Positions 27,680 through 36,321 are shown, counted from the stretch's first letter. The stretch is DNA of 64,000 nt from Uliginosibacterium flavum (GCF_040566545.1 NZ_JBEWZI010000021.1:5601-69600); one strand, 5' to 3'. Numbers and translations: made by a program. The notes: generated from the sequence alone by a model not told the origin.

Positions 27680-29017
27680 ATGCAGATCGTTGCTACTGAC
27701 GATTTGTGCTGTGGCATGTTTGTCGCCGATCTGGATCGCCCCTGGCTGGGCACACCTTTTCTGTTGCAAGGTTTTCTGATTGAGGAGCGCCGGCAAATCG
27801 TCCTGTTGCGAGAGCTGTGCAGCTTCGTGCGGGTTGATCCCTTGCGTTCGGTCGGCGTTGAGTTTGCCGTGCGCAAGCCGGCATCGCGGCGCGTGCATAA
27901 GTATTTGCCGGCCTTCGTGCAAGAGGAAGTGCAGCGCGCCCGCCTCGATTTCATGGCTTTTTTGCGTCGCCTGCGCCGTCGTGGGAGCGGTGATGCCGAC
28001 GATATCCAGATGGAGTTGCTGGGCGCCGGGCGCGAGGCGCGGGCCTTGGCGGCCGATGGCGGCGATGTGCCGCTGGAGCTGGAGCTGCTGGCCAGCGCGC
28101 CTGCTTTTGATGCGGCCGAACGCGCGGTGGAGCAGGTTTTGCGCGACATCAAGGCAGGTTCTGCCGTCGATCTGCATCAGGCGGAAGTCGCCGTGCACGA
28201 CATGGTGCGCAGCGTGATGCGTAATCCGGATGCGCTGATGTGGATGGCGCGCTTGCGGGTGGGCAGCGAACACGCTTATCAGCGTGCACTGGACGCCAGC
28301 GTGCACCTGATGGTGTTCGGCAACAGCTTGGGCATGCGTGAAGCCGAGTTGCAGTTGCTCGGCATGGCGGGGCTGGTGCTGGACGTCGGGCGTCTGCATT
28401 TGCCGGAAGACCTGCAGAACAAGGAGGGTGAGCTCAGCGAGCGCGAGTTTGAGGAGTATCGGCGCCACGTTGATCACTCCATCGCCATCCTGCACGAATG
28501 CAGTCAGCCCGATCCGCAATTGCTCGCGGTGGTTAGCCGGCATCACGAACGGCGCGATGGCAGCGGCTATCCGAATGGTTTGAGTGGCGATGCGATTGGT
28601 CTGTATGGCGAGATGGCCGGCATTGTGGATTGTTATTGCGCCATGATCCGCCAGCGCCAGTATGCGCCGACCTTGTCCAGCCAGAAGGCGCTGGAAATCC
28701 TGCTCAAAACGCGCGAGCTGCATTTCAGCGCGCATGTACTGGACCAGTTCGTGCAGTGTGTCGGGCTTTATCCGATTGGTGCGCTGGTCGAACTGCATAC
28801 CGGCGAGGTCGGCGTGGTGGTGGCGCAGAACCGTGTGCGCCGGCTCAAACCGCGCGTCATGGTTTTGCTGCAGGCCGACAAGGCTGCGCTGGCTTATCCG
28901 CAAATGCTGGATCTGTTGTATGAACCGTTGGCTGCAGATGGCAGCCCCTACAGTATCCTGCGCGGTTTGCCGCCCGATGCGTACGGGATTGATCCGCAGG
29001 AGTTCTATCTCGTATGA
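27680..29017 (+). CDS. DUF3391/HD-GYP protein with degenerate HD motif
   Basis: A 445-residue cytoplasmic protein. The N-terminal DUF3391 region contains GMFVADLDRPWLGTPFLLQG. The HD-GYP domain (about 190-370) keeps H288-H289-E290...G296-Y297-P298 (HHERRDGSGYP). However, the canonical HD of the catalytic LHDIGK motif reads LDVGR, with Leu234-Asp235, so a metal-ligand His is missing. HD-GYP enzymes hydrolyse cyclic di-GMP; this one may only bind it. Start 27680 is preferred (AGGTG upstream, DUF3391 begins at once); 27650 is the alternative. It overlaps the EAL gene (ATGA). Confidence 0.83.
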   Translation: MQIVATDDLCCGMFVADLDRPWLGTPFLLQGFLIEERRQIVLLRELCSFVRVDPLRSVGVEFAVRKPASRRVHKYLPAFVQEEVQRARLDFMAFLRRLRRRGSGDADDIQMELLGAGREARALAADGGDVPLELELLASAPAFDAAERAVEQVLRDIKAGSAVDLHQAEVAVHDMVRSVMRNPDALMWMARLRVGSEHAYQRALDASVHLMVFGNSLGMREAELQLLGMAGLVLDVGRLHLPEDLQNKEGELSEREFEEYRRHVDHSIAILHECSQPDPQLLAVVSRHHERRDGSGYPNGLSGDAIGLYGEMAGIVDCYCAMIRQRQYAPTLSSQKALEILLKTRELHFSAHVLDQFVQCVGLYPIGALVELHTGEVGVVVAQNRVRRLKPRVMVLLQADKAALAYPQMLDLLYEPLAADGSPYSILRGLPPDAYGIDPQEFYLV

Positions 29018-30654
29018 GCCGCTCTGGGCTTGCCTCTTGTCCAGATAGTGCTGAAGACCCTTTGCTGGAGTCTATCTCGGAGGGTGCTGCCCTGCAGGCC
29101 ATGTCCGGTGCGGTTCTTCGGTCCATGCAGGTGGAGCTTGGTGAGGCAGGCGAGCTTGACTTGCAGCCCCTGTCTGACGCCATTGCCGGCTTGAGCGGAG
29201 CTGGCGCGCGTGGGCTGACGGATTTCGAGCGTGCCTGGCGGGTGGCCCTGCTCGGTGGCGCACCGGCCGCGCTTGCTGCGCAGGGTTTGCAAGCCTGGTT
29301 GGCGGAACTCGCGCGTGCTGCGGTGGCGCCTCAAAGCCTGGCCGTCGCACAGCAATGGGCGCTGCATGCCGCGGGGCGAGCCTGCGAATTGCTGCGTCAA
29401 AGCAATCTAGGCAGCGATTCCTTGGCTGCGCTGGAAGAAATCCTGCGCGCAGCCGAGCCGGGTGCGCAAACCGGCGTGCTCATGCTCGGCCTGCCGGAAT
29501 TCCTGGAATTGCCCTGTTCGGCGCACCGCCAGTGGCAAGTCGAACTGGCGCAAGCCGTGGCGGCGCGCTTGCGCCCGGCGGACTGGTTGTTGCAAGTCTC
29601 CACGCGCGACTGGCTGTTGCTGATGCCCGGCGTGCATTCGGCCGCGCAATTGCCGCTGGCCGCGCAGGCGCTGTCAAGCGCTTGTGCGGGCGTGCTGGCG
29701 CAGCACTTTGGCGCGCAGCAGAGCGCGATCTGCGTGGGCGCGGCGCTGGCGCCCGAGCGCGCTCAGTCAGCCCCGGCGTTGCTGGCCGCGGCGCGCACGG
29801 CGCTGGCGCAGGCGCGTGCGCAGGGCGAGGCTTTTCTCTTGTCTGAAGCGGCTTCGGGCGAGGCGTGTGACGATCAGGCGCTGGGGCTGGAATTCGCGCG
29901 GGCTTTGCAGACTAATGCGCTCTTGCTGCATTACCAGCCGCAGGTGCGTTTGCACGATGAAGCCTGTATCGCCGTCGAGGCCTTGTTGCGTTGGCGCAGC
30001 GCGGCCGGCGAGTGGATTGCGCCGCCGCGTCTGATTGCCATGGCTGAGCGTCTGGGCCTGCTGCCGCGATTGTGCGACTGGCTGATTGCCGAGGCTTGCC
30101 GCGTGCTGGCGGCGCTGACGCAGGCCGGGCATTCTCTGCGCGTGGCGATCAATCTGACCGCGACTGATTTTTACGACGTGGATCTGCCCGAGCGCGTAGT
30201 GCAGCTGACTCACACCTGGGGCGTCAGTCCAGCCCAGTTGGTGATCGAGGTGACGGAAACGATCCTGATCGTCCGGCCGCAACGTGCCCGTGCCGTGTTT
30301 GATGCGCTGCGCGTCTTGGGCTGCCGGATTTCTCTGGACGATTTCGGCACCGGCTATTCATCACTCGCGTATCTGCGCGAGCTGCCAGTAGATGAGGTCA
30401 AGATCGACCGCTGCTTCATTACTGATGTAATCGGTAATCCACGCGACGCCGCCATCGTGCGCAGCATCGTCGCTCTGGGCGGCGGCTTGGGGCTCAATGT
30501 CGTGGCCGAGGGCGCCGAAACCCGGGAAGTGATCGATTGGCTGAGTCATGAGGGCTGCTCCGTGGTGCAAGGCTACGGGTTTGCTCGGCCGATGGCTTTC
30601 GAGGATTTGCTTCGCTGGCTGAATGCCCCGCTTGCGAATTCAGTGGGCACCTGA
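29014..30654 (+). CDS. EAL-domain protein with degenerate GGDEF-like region
   Basis: A 546-residue signalling protein. The C-terminal EAL phosphodiesterase domain (about 290-540) looks intact: E322 in EALLRW, NLTATDF, VIEVTET, DDFGTGYSSL, KIDR, VAEGAET and QGYGFARP. The region about 145-280 resembles a GGDEF fold in hydrophobic pattern (TGVLMLGLPEFLEL...LLLMPGV) but has no GGDEF motif. The first 140 residues are not recognised. It overlaps the HD-GYP gene, so a probably active cyclic-di-GMP hydrolase is paired with a probably inactive one. Its 3' end overlaps the small lipoprotein gene convergently. Confidence 0.87.
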   Translation: MSRSGLASCPDSAEDPLLESISEGAALQAMSGAVLRSMQVELGEAGELDLQPLSDAIAGLSGAGARGLTDFERAWRVALLGGAPAALAAQGLQAWLAELARAAVAPQSLAVAQQWALHAAGRACELLRQSNLGSDSLAALEEILRAAEPGAQTGVLMLGLPEFLELPCSAHRQWQVELAQAVAARLRPADWLLQVSTRDWLLLMPGVHSAAQLPLAAQALSSACAGVLAQHFGAQQSAICVGAALAPERAQSAPALLAAARTALAQARAQGEAFLLSEAASGEACDDQALGLEFARALQTNALLLHYQPQVRLHDEACIAVEALLRWRSAAGEWIAPPRLIAMAERLGLLPRLCDWLIAEACRVLAALTQAGHSLRVAINLTATDFYDVDLPERVVQLTHTWGVSPAQLVIEVTETILIVRPQRARAVFDALRVLGCRISLDDFGTGYSSLAYLRELPVDEVKIDRCFITDVIGNPRDAAIVRSIVALGGGLGLNVVAEGAETREVIDWLSHEGCSVVQGYGFARPMAFEDLLRWLNAPLANSVGT

Positions 30655-31023
30655 GTCGGCCTTGACGGCGCGCTTGCGGGCCGTGGTTTTGGCCGCCGGG
30701 GCCTCTTCTGCATCAGCTTCGTCTTCGGCTGGTTTGCTCGGTTTGCTTGCAGGGACTTCGGGTTTGACGCTGTCGATCTTGTTTTCCGCCATGTAGTCGT
30801 TCATGTCTTTCCAGCCCGCGAAGACCGAGGCTTTGAGCGCCCCTTTGTTCAGTTCATAGCAGTCCTCCAGGGCGCGGCCCGAGTGGCGGCAGGCACTGCC
30901 GATGGCTTTGCCCTCGGCATCTTTGGCTTCTGCCAGTTTGGCGGGATCTTCAATGCCCAGTTGTTCGCAGGCGCTGAGCGCGCACAGCAGCAAGGGCAGA
31001 AGGAGCAGGGCAGGAGCTTTCAT
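30640..31023 (-). CDS. Small lipoprotein, unknown family
   Basis: A 127-residue putative lipoprotein with lipobox LSAC (Cys19). The mature part has two Cys residues (SACRHSGRALEDCYELNKGA) that could form a disulfide, followed by a Pro/Glu/Ala-rich tail and a basic end (KTTARKRAVKAD). Similar short lipoproteins occur in Betaproteobacteria without known function. Its last 15 bases overlap the end of the EAL gene on the other strand. I do not recognise a named family. Confidence 0.68.
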   Translation of the reverse strand: MKAPALLLLPLLLCALSACEQLGIEDPAKLAEAKDAEGKAIGSACRHSGRALEDCYELNKGALKASVFAGWKDMNDYMAENKIDSVKPEVPASKPSKPAEDEADAEEAPAAKTTARKRAVKADSGAH

Positions 31024-31155
31024 GATCGTGGGCGCGGTAGCGAGATACAGTTTTTAACGACACTTGCCGCAGCAGCTTGAATTCGGCAATGAAACCGTTG
31101 GTCACTCCGGGCGCAGGGCCCGGCGGGTACGCGCAGCGCATGCGCCTTGAGTGCC

Positions 31156-31161
31156 TATAAT
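31156..31161 (+). promoter_or_regulatory. Putative -10 box upstream of ugpB
   Basis: A perfect TATAAT lies 35 bases before the ugpB start. No convincing -35 hexamer is visible at 16-18 bases, so an activator may be needed. Confidence 0.35.
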
Positions 31162-31195
31162 CCCGGTTCCGCTCGCGTTGTTTCAGGAGTTCTTG

Positions 31196-32494
31196 ATGTC
31201 TAAAAAAGTTTCCCGTGCAGGCCAGGGCTTGCTGCTTTCCCTGATTTTTATCGCCATCCCGGCCTTGGCAGCCCCGGCTAAAAAAGCCGCTGCCACAGCG
31301 CCAATCACCTCCAATCTGAGTATCGAACTCAGCTCGCAACTCGGTGCCGACAAGGGCATCGAACTGGCTGCACTGGTTGAGCGTTTCAATGCGCAGAGCA
31401 AATTCGGCCGTATTACCCTGACCGATCGCTCGGTGGGCCAGGGTGCGCAGGCGCAATTGACGATCATCGCGGATGCCGATGACGAGGCCGCTCTGCTTGC
31501 CTCCCGGCGCTTCAAGCCGCTGTGGCAAGTCATGAAGGACGCTGGCGAGCCGATGCAGACGCTGCCAGTGCCGCGTTACCTGGTTCCTTCCATGCTTGAT
31601 TCCGCTGGCAAGGTGCAGGCACTGCCGGTGGGCTTGTCCAGTCCGGTGGTGTTTTTCAACAAGGATGCTCTGCGTAAGGCCGGTGCCGACATGAGCACCC
31701 TGCCGAAGAACTGGAACGAGTGGCAGGACGTGCTCGGCAAGCTCAATCAAAGTGGCGTGGCCTGCCCGATGACGGTGTCGCAGCCGGTGTCTACCCTGCT
31801 CGAAAACGCCAGCGCCTGGAACAATCAGGCCTTTGTGGTGGGGGCTGGTAAAAACGAGCAGATCGCCGTCAATGGCCTGGTTCAGGTGAAACACATAGCC
31901 AAGATGAGCACCTGGTACAAGTCGCGTTATCTGCATTATTTCGGTCGTGCCGGCGAGGGTGAAGATCATTTCACCAGTGGTGAGTGTGCCGTGCTGGTAG
32001 GGCCGTCGGCCGCTTTTCCGAGCCTCGTGCGCAGCTCCGCTTTCCCGATCGGTGTGAGCAGCTATCCCTACCACGACGATGCCTACGGTGCGCCGCAACA
32101 CACCTGGGCGGATGGCCCGGCGCTGTGGGTGGCGAGTGGCCGCAGTGCGCTGGAATACAAGCTTGCCGCTTCCTTCGTGCGTTTCTGGCTGACCCCGCAG
32201 AACCAGGTTGATTGGCAAGTGAACGCTGGCTATCTGCCGCTCAGCTCGGCCGGCCTGGTTGCGACCCAGTCGAGCAAACTGCTCAAGGATGAATTGCTGG
32301 CCCAGCGCGTGGCCATCGATCAGCTGACTTTCAAGCCAACCAGCGCATTCTCGGCGGCGAGTAGCTATGGCCATCGCGCCGGTGTGCGCCGGGTGCTGGC
32401 GGAGGAAATCGAAGCCATCTTTGCTGACAAGAAACCGTCCAAGCAAGGTCTCGATGATGCTGTCGCGCGTATCCGCAGCGGCCGCATGAATTGA
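31196..32494 (+). CDS. ugpB: ABC transporter substrate-binding protein, UgpB-like
   Basis: A 432-residue periplasmic solute-binding protein with a signal peptide (about 1-26, AIPALAAPA). The order of motifs follows UgpB (sn-glycerol-3-phosphate): LPVGLSSPVVFFNKDAL, the NWNEWQDVLGKL segment, LENASAWN, FTSGECAVLVG and a C-terminal DDAVAR helix. The GPD esterase gene overlaps its stop, which supports a glycerophosphodiester substrate. No permease (ugpAE) or ATPase (ugpC) gene is adjacent. The ATG at 31196 follows CAGGAG. Confidence 0.85.
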   Translation: MSKKVSRAGQGLLLSLIFIAIPALAAPAKKAAATAPITSNLSIELSSQLGADKGIELAALVERFNAQSKFGRITLTDRSVGQGAQAQLTIIADADDEAALLASRRFKPLWQVMKDAGEPMQTLPVPRYLVPSMLDSAGKVQALPVGLSSPVVFFNKDALRKAGADMSTLPKNWNEWQDVLGKLNQSGVACPMTVSQPVSTLLENASAWNNQAFVVGAGKNEQIAVNGLVQVKHIAKMSTWYKSRYLHYFGRAGEGEDHFTSGECAVLVGPSAAFPSLVRSSAFPIGVSSYPYHDDAYGAPQHTWADGPALWVASGRSALEYKLAASFVRFWLTPQNQVDWQVNAGYLPLSSAGLVATQSSKLLKDELLAQRVAIDQLTFKPTSAFSAASSYGHRAGVRRVLAEEIEAIFADKKPSKQGLDDAVARIRSGRMN

Positions 32495-33222
32495 AAATCT
32501 GGCCTTATCCACGCGTCATCGCGCACCGCTGCGGTGGTGCGCTGGCGCCGGAAAATACCCTCGCCGGGCTGACCATTGCGGCACAGCTCGGCTGCCGGGG
32601 TGTCGAGTTTGACGTGATGCTCTCGGCCGAGGGCAGCCCTTGGCTGATTCACGATGAAACCCTGGAACGCACCAGCAATGGTACGGGGCGCGTGTGTGAC
32701 AGCCCGGATGCCACCTTGGCCGCGCTGGATGCCGGCGCCTGGCATCACCCCGCGTTTGCGGGTGAGCGCCTGCCAACGCTGCTTCAGGCACTGGCGACTT
32801 GCCAGGCCTTGGGGCTGGCCGCCAATATCGAGATCAAACCCGCAGCGGCATTTGAGGCCGAAACCGGTCGCGTGGTCAGCCGCTTCGTACGGGATTTCTA
32901 CGTGGATATGCCTGAATATCCGCTCCTGTCCTCATTCTCCGAGGATGCCTTGCGCGCAGCCAGGCTGGAAGCGCCTCTCCAGCCACTCGCCCTGCTGGTC
33001 GATGAGATTCCTCCGGACTGGCAGGACCGCTGCGCGCAACTGGGCGTGATCGCCGTGCACACCAACAGCACATTCCTGAGCGCCGAGGATGCCCGCGCCA
33101 TCAAGGCTGCCGGCTACGCGCTGGCCGTGTATACCGAGGACGATCCGCTGCGCGCTGCCGAATTATTCGGCTGGGGCGTCGACAGCGTGATCACCGACCG
33201 GCCCGATCGCGTCCGGGCTTGA
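32491..33222 (+). CDS. ugpQ: Glycerophosphodiester phosphodiesterase
   Basis: A 243-residue cytoplasmic GDPD-family enzyme hydrolysing glycerophosphodiesters to sn-glycerol-3-phosphate and alcohol. The catalytic pattern is HRCGGALAPENT, then GVEFDVMLSAEG and LIHDETLERTSNG, with metal ligands in E/D and H positions; IEIKP follows. The start is TTG at 32491, overlapping the ugpB stop (TTGA). Its last 32 bases overlap the DMT exporter gene tail on the opposite strand. Together with ugpB it suggests scavenging of glycerophosphodiesters. Confidence 0.92.
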   Translation: MKIWPYPRVIAHRCGGALAPENTLAGLTIAAQLGCRGVEFDVMLSAEGSPWLIHDETLERTSNGTGRVCDSPDATLAALDAGAWHHPAFAGERLPTLLQALATCQALGLAANIEIKPAAAFEAETGRVVSRFVRDFYVDMPEYPLLSSFSEDALRAARLEAPLQPLALLVDEIPPDWQDRCAQLGVIAVHTNSTFLSAEDARAIKAAGYALAVYTEDDPLRAAELFGWGVDSVITDRPDRVRA

Positions 33223-34075
33223 TCAGGCCATTGGCCAATGCCGTGCCCAGCAGCACGATGGCGCCGCCGATGAGCATGCTCGGCGTGATCGTCTCGTGCA
33301 GGAAAACCGCGCCCCACAGTACGCCGAAAACCGGAATCAGGAAGGTCACCGTCAGCGTGCGCGCCGGGCCGATTTCGCGGATCAAGCGGAAGAAAATCAG
33401 ATAGGCCCAGCCCGTACACAACAGCGCCAGCGCGCCCACCGCCAGCCAGTCCGACAGTTGTGGCACCTGCCGTGCCGGCGTCAGCAGCGCCAGCGGCAAG
33501 ACCACCAGGCTCGCCGCCCACAGGCTGCCGTGCGCCTGATCAAACGAGGCGATCTGACTGGCGTATTTTTTCGTATAACTGGTGGCCAGCGCGTAGCACA
33601 ACGGCGCACACAGAGCCGCCAGCGCGGCCAGCCAGGCGCCATCGCCAGCGGTGCCCACATTCGTGCCGACGATCAGCATCACTCCGCCAAAGCCCAGCGC
33701 CAGCCCGATCAGCGCGCTGCGCGTCAGCGGCGTACGCAACCAGATTGCCGCCACCACCGCCCCGAAGATCGGCGTGGCGGCATTGGTAATCGACAGCAGG
33801 GAGGCGTTCAGCGTCTGCGCAGCAAAGGCGTAGAGCAGGAAGGGCAAGCCGGAATTGAAGGCGCCCATGAACAGGAAATGCCGCCAGTTCTTGCGCCAAT
33901 CCAGCGAGCGCTGCAAGGTCAGCGCCACGCCGCTCAGAAACAGCGCCGCCAGCCCGACGCGCAGCACGATCAGCTTGCCGGGGCCGAACACCGGCACGCC
34001 TAGGCGCAGAAACAGGAAAGAGGCGCCCCAGATGGCGGCGAGGAGGATCAGGCGGGCTAGATTGGCGGCGGACAT
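33191..34075 (-). CDS. DMT superfamily exporter (EamA family)
   Basis: A 294-residue membrane protein with about ten hydrophobic helices and two EamA repeats. The first begins LARLILLAAIWGASFLFLR. GVALTLQRSLDWRKN is a cytoplasmic loop, and the second repeat contains SWLAVGALALLCTGWAYLIF-like and LIPVFGVLWGAVFLHE sequences. Substrates of such proteins range from amino acids to metabolites and cannot be predicted. The ATG at 34075 begins the first helix; a longer in-frame start extends over non-conserved sequence. Confidence 0.85.
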   Translation of the reverse strand: MSAANLARLILLAAIWGASFLFLRLGVPVFGPGKLIVLRVGLAALFLSGVALTLQRSLDWRKNWRHFLFMGAFNSGLPFLLYAFAAQTLNASLLSITNAATPIFGAVVAAIWLRTPLTRSALIGLALGFGGVMLIVGTNVGTAGDGAWLAALAALCAPLCYALATSYTKKYASQIASFDQAHGSLWAASLVVLPLALLTPARQVPQLSDWLAVGALALLCTGWAYLIFFRLIREIGPARTLTVTFLIPVFGVLWGAVFLHETITPSMLIGGAIVLLGTALANGLIKPGRDRAGR

Positions 34076-34149
34076 GGGCCGTATTGTCGCGCAATACCGA
34101 GGCGAATGGCTGCGTGAAGCCTGCCCGGAGATCCGCCCCCACATTGCCT

Positions 34150-34206
34150 GTGCAGCCTGCATGCCTGCACAGGCAAGCCGGGAGCGGCTCTTCAGGCAGG
34201 GCTTGG
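34150..34206. repeat. REP-like element upstream of fbpA
   Basis: It contains the exact 17-base core GCGGCTCTTCAGGCAGG shared with the copy at 19488-19545, plus TGCCTGCACAGGCA. It lies between the DMT gene and the fbpA promoter. Confidence 0.55.
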
Positions 34207-34223
34207 TATAAAGACGTATTTAC

Positions 34224-34267
34224 GCAAACAGGAATCATTTGCAATTGACTTTGATTGCAGCAATAAT
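34224..34267 (+). promoter_or_regulatory. fbpA promoter with Fur-box-like sequence
   Basis: TTGCAA (34239-34244) and AATAAT (34262-34267) are 17 bases apart. The overlapping stretch 34224-34244 contains the inverted GCAAACAG/GGAATCATTTGC pattern with an AATGATT core in reverse, resembling a Fur site. It is weaker than the other Fur boxes in the window. Confidence 0.4.
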
Positions 34268-34309
34268 CCTGACAGCCCTTTTCGTTCCGACCTGAACCGT
34301 GGAGTCCTC

Positions 34310-35335
34310 ATGCAACATCGCCATCTTGCCGCCGCCCTGAGCCTGTCTGTCTGCATCCTGACCAGCACCCTGGCCAGCGCCGCCGACACCGAGCTGAATC
34401 TTTACTCGGCCCGCCACTACCAGACCGACGAAGCCCTCTACAAGAATTTCGAGAAGGCCACCGGTATCAAGATCAACCGCATCGAAGCCCAGGAAGACGC
34501 GCTGCTCGAACGCATCAAGAACGAAGGCGCCAACAGCCCGGCTGACGTCTTCATCACCGTGGACGCCACGCGTCTGGCCAAGGCTGACGAGCTGGGCCTG
34601 TTCGCCGAGGTCAAATCCAAAGTGCTGGACAGCCGCATCCCCGCCCACCTGCGCACCGGCGAGTGGTTTGCGTTTTCGACCCGTGCCCGCGTGATCGTGC
34701 ACAACAAGCTGGCGATCAAGGCCGCCGACGTGCAGAGCTACGAACAGCTCGCCGACCCCAAACTCAAGGGCCAGATCTGCGTGCGCGGCGGCATGCACCC
34801 CTACAACCTGTCGCTCGGCGCCGCCATCATCGCGCATGAGGGCGAGGCCAAAACCGAAGCCTGGGCCAAGGGCCTGGTCGCCAACTTCGCCCGCGCACCC
34901 AAGGGCGGCGACACCGACCAGATCAAGGCCGTGGCCGCTGGCGAATGCGGCGTGGCGCTGGTCAATTCCTATTACGTGGCGCGCATGATGCGCAGCACCG
35001 CCGCGGATGACCGCAAGGCCATCGAAGCCATCAACGTCGTGTGGCCCAACCAGCAAAGCTGGGGCACGCACATCAACATTTCCGGCGGCGGCATGCTCAA
35101 GACCGCCCCGCACAAGGAAGCTGCGGTCAAGTTCCTCGAATACCTGGCCTCCGACGAAGCCCAGATTTACTTCGCCGATGGCAACAACGAATGGCCGGTG
35201 GTGACAGGCCTGAAGATCAAGAACCCCGCGCTGGAACGCCTCGGCCCCTTCAAGGCCGACACCCTGGAGATCGGCAAGACCTCCAAGGGCGCGATTGCCG
35301 CGCAGAAGATCTTCGACCGGGCTGGCTGGCGCTGA
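34310..35335 (+). CDS. fbpA: Fe(III) ABC transporter substrate-binding protein
   Basis: A 341-residue periplasmic iron-binding protein, FbpA/FutA type. It has a signal peptide (about 1-25, TSTLASAAD), the opening LNLYSARHYQTDEALY and the iron-ligand tyrosine pair in NSYYVARM. It binds ferric iron for FbpBC. The permease and ATPase genes are not adjacent: a GFA gene and a RAYT remnant separate it from fbpB, which runs on the minus strand. Fur control is suggested by the upstream site. Confidence 0.92.
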   Translation: MQHRHLAAALSLSVCILTSTLASAADTELNLYSARHYQTDEALYKNFEKATGIKINRIEAQEDALLERIKNEGANSPADVFITVDATRLAKADELGLFAEVKSKVLDSRIPAHLRTGEWFAFSTRARVIVHNKLAIKAADVQSYEQLADPKLKGQICVRGGMHPYNLSLGAAIIAHEGEAKTEAWAKGLVANFARAPKGGDTDQIKAVAAGECGVALVNSYYVARMMRSTAADDRKAIEAINVVWPNQQSWGTHINISGGGMLKTAPHKEAAVKFLEYLASDEAQIYFADGNNEWPVVTGLKIKNPALERLGPFKADTLEIGKTSKGAIAAQKIFDRAGWR

Positions 35336-35346
35336 GCTATGTCGCC

Positions 35347-35383
35347 CAACAAAAAGCCCCGCTGCGTGCGGGGCTTTTTGTTG
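35347..35383. terminator. Strong terminator after fbpA
   Basis: A perfect 16-bp stem joins 35347-35362 (CAACAAAAAGCCCCGC) and 35368-35383, with T-runs on both strands. It serves the convergent fbpA and GFA genes. Confidence 0.88.
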
Positions 35384-35428
35384 GTTGGTTGTTAGTAGTG
35401 CGCAATGCGCACCACTCGGCCTGTTGAA

Positions 35429-35839
35429 TTACGACTTTTTATCAGCAGGGTGATTCACCCCATCGTATGTCGTGATGCCAGATATTTTGAGTGGGTTGAT
35501 CCCCTCGAGACAAGCGACGTTAAAGCCGTATTGACTTGGGTTTGATCTTCGCTGGTGGTGCGTATAGATGCCGCACACTTTGCAAAAATAGTGTTTCGCG
35601 GTCTTTGTGTTGAATTGATAAAGGCTAAGAAGCTCAGCCCCTTTGACTATGCTTATGCCTGATAGCGGAATCGAGGCTGCAATCGCACCTCGACGGCGAC
35701 ACAGGGAGCAATCACAGCGCCGCACATCAATGAGGCCATCAGGTAAGTCGAGCTCAAACTCAACCCCGCCACAATGGCAGCTGGCTTTGTGTTTGGCTTT
35801 GATTGCCACGCCATCAACTTCTTTGAGATTCAGTGCCAT
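35429..35839 (-). CDS. GFA-family (CENP-V/GFA domain) protein
   Basis: A 136-residue zinc protein of the glutathione-dependent formaldehyde-activating (GFA) family. The Cys pattern is complete: CHCGG, CDCSLC and CKVCG. Family members detoxify or bind small electrophiles, but many have no known substrate. The ATG at 35839 has AAGGTGA seven bases upstream. Base composition is visibly lower in G+C than neighbouring genes, and it is flanked by a REP cluster, so horizontal acquisition is likely. It interrupts the fbpA-fbpB neighbourhood. Confidence 0.85.
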   Translation of the reverse strand: MALNLKEVDGVAIKAKHKASCHCGGVEFELDLPDGLIDVRRCDCSLCRRRGAIAASIPLSGISIVKGAELLSLYQFNTKTAKHYFCKVCGIYTHHQRRSNPSQYGFNVACLEGINPLKISGITTYDGVNHPADKKS

Positions 35840-35944
35840 TTGATTTTCACCTTTCGGATGCGTCGCCATTTATACCTGCGCTCAGCATTCCGAGTAAACA
35901 CTCAGCCGGCCTTGCAACGGCAGTACATGGCCGATGGCAGGTCC

Positions 35945-35979
35945 GTAGGGTGCAATAACCGAAGGGCATTGCACCGGAT
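35945..35979 (+). repeat. REP copy 1 (GTAGGGTGCAATAACCGAAG...)
   Basis: This is a 35-base unit beginning GTAGGGTGCAATAACC and ending GCACCGGAT. It is identical to 36145-36179 and nearly identical, in inverse orientation, to 36278-36312. It abuts the RAYT remnant stop codon. Confidence 0.85.
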
Positions 35980-36253
35980 CACCGGATGTTCTCAACCGCC
36001 GGGTGTTGCGCATGTCCTTCGCCATCCCCCGCCCAATCCGCCGGATAAACACCTGCCTGCACCAGGGGATGAAACGTGGAATGTGGCCAATCTGCTACAC
36101 GCCGTACCACGTCATGCTTCACCGGGTTGATACGCACGTAGCCTGTAGGGTGCAATAACCGAAGGGCATTGCACCGGATGATTTCCGTCGCAGCAAATTC
36201 ACGGTGAAGAAAAAAGTACCACCAGGGCTCCAGGCGCGCAGATAGTCAGGCAT
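35979..36253 (-). pseudogene. REP-associated tyrosine transposase (RAYT) remnant
   Basis: On the minus strand, 36253-36180 encodes the N-terminus MPDYLRAWSPGGTFFFTVNL of a Y1/RAYT transposase. 36143-35979 encodes the C-terminus, including GYVRINPVKHDVVRRVADWP, then HSTFHPLVQAGVYPADWAG and a TGA stop. About 100 central residues, with the HUH and catalytic Tyr region, are missing and replaced by a 35-base REP copy (36145-36179). The gene is therefore dead. It shows that the surrounding GTAGGGTGCAATAACC repeats are REPs mobilised by this transposase family. Confidence 0.8.
36145..36179 (+). repeat. REP copy 2, inside the RAYT remnant
   Basis: It is identical over 35 bases to copy 1 and sits exactly between the N- and C-terminal transposase fragments. 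Confidence 0.85.
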
Positions 36254-36277
36254 GGGCCAAGCGTGCCACCGCATGGC

Positions 36278-36312
36278 ATCCGGTGAAATGCCCTTCGGTT
36301 ATTGCCCCCTAC
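36278..36312 (-). repeat. REP copy 3, inverted
   Basis: This is the inverse copy of the same 35-base unit with two differences. It lies upstream of the RAYT start and next to the fbpB stop, completing a REP-transposase-REP cassette. Confidence 0.85.
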
Positions 36313-36321
36313 GTTTGATGC

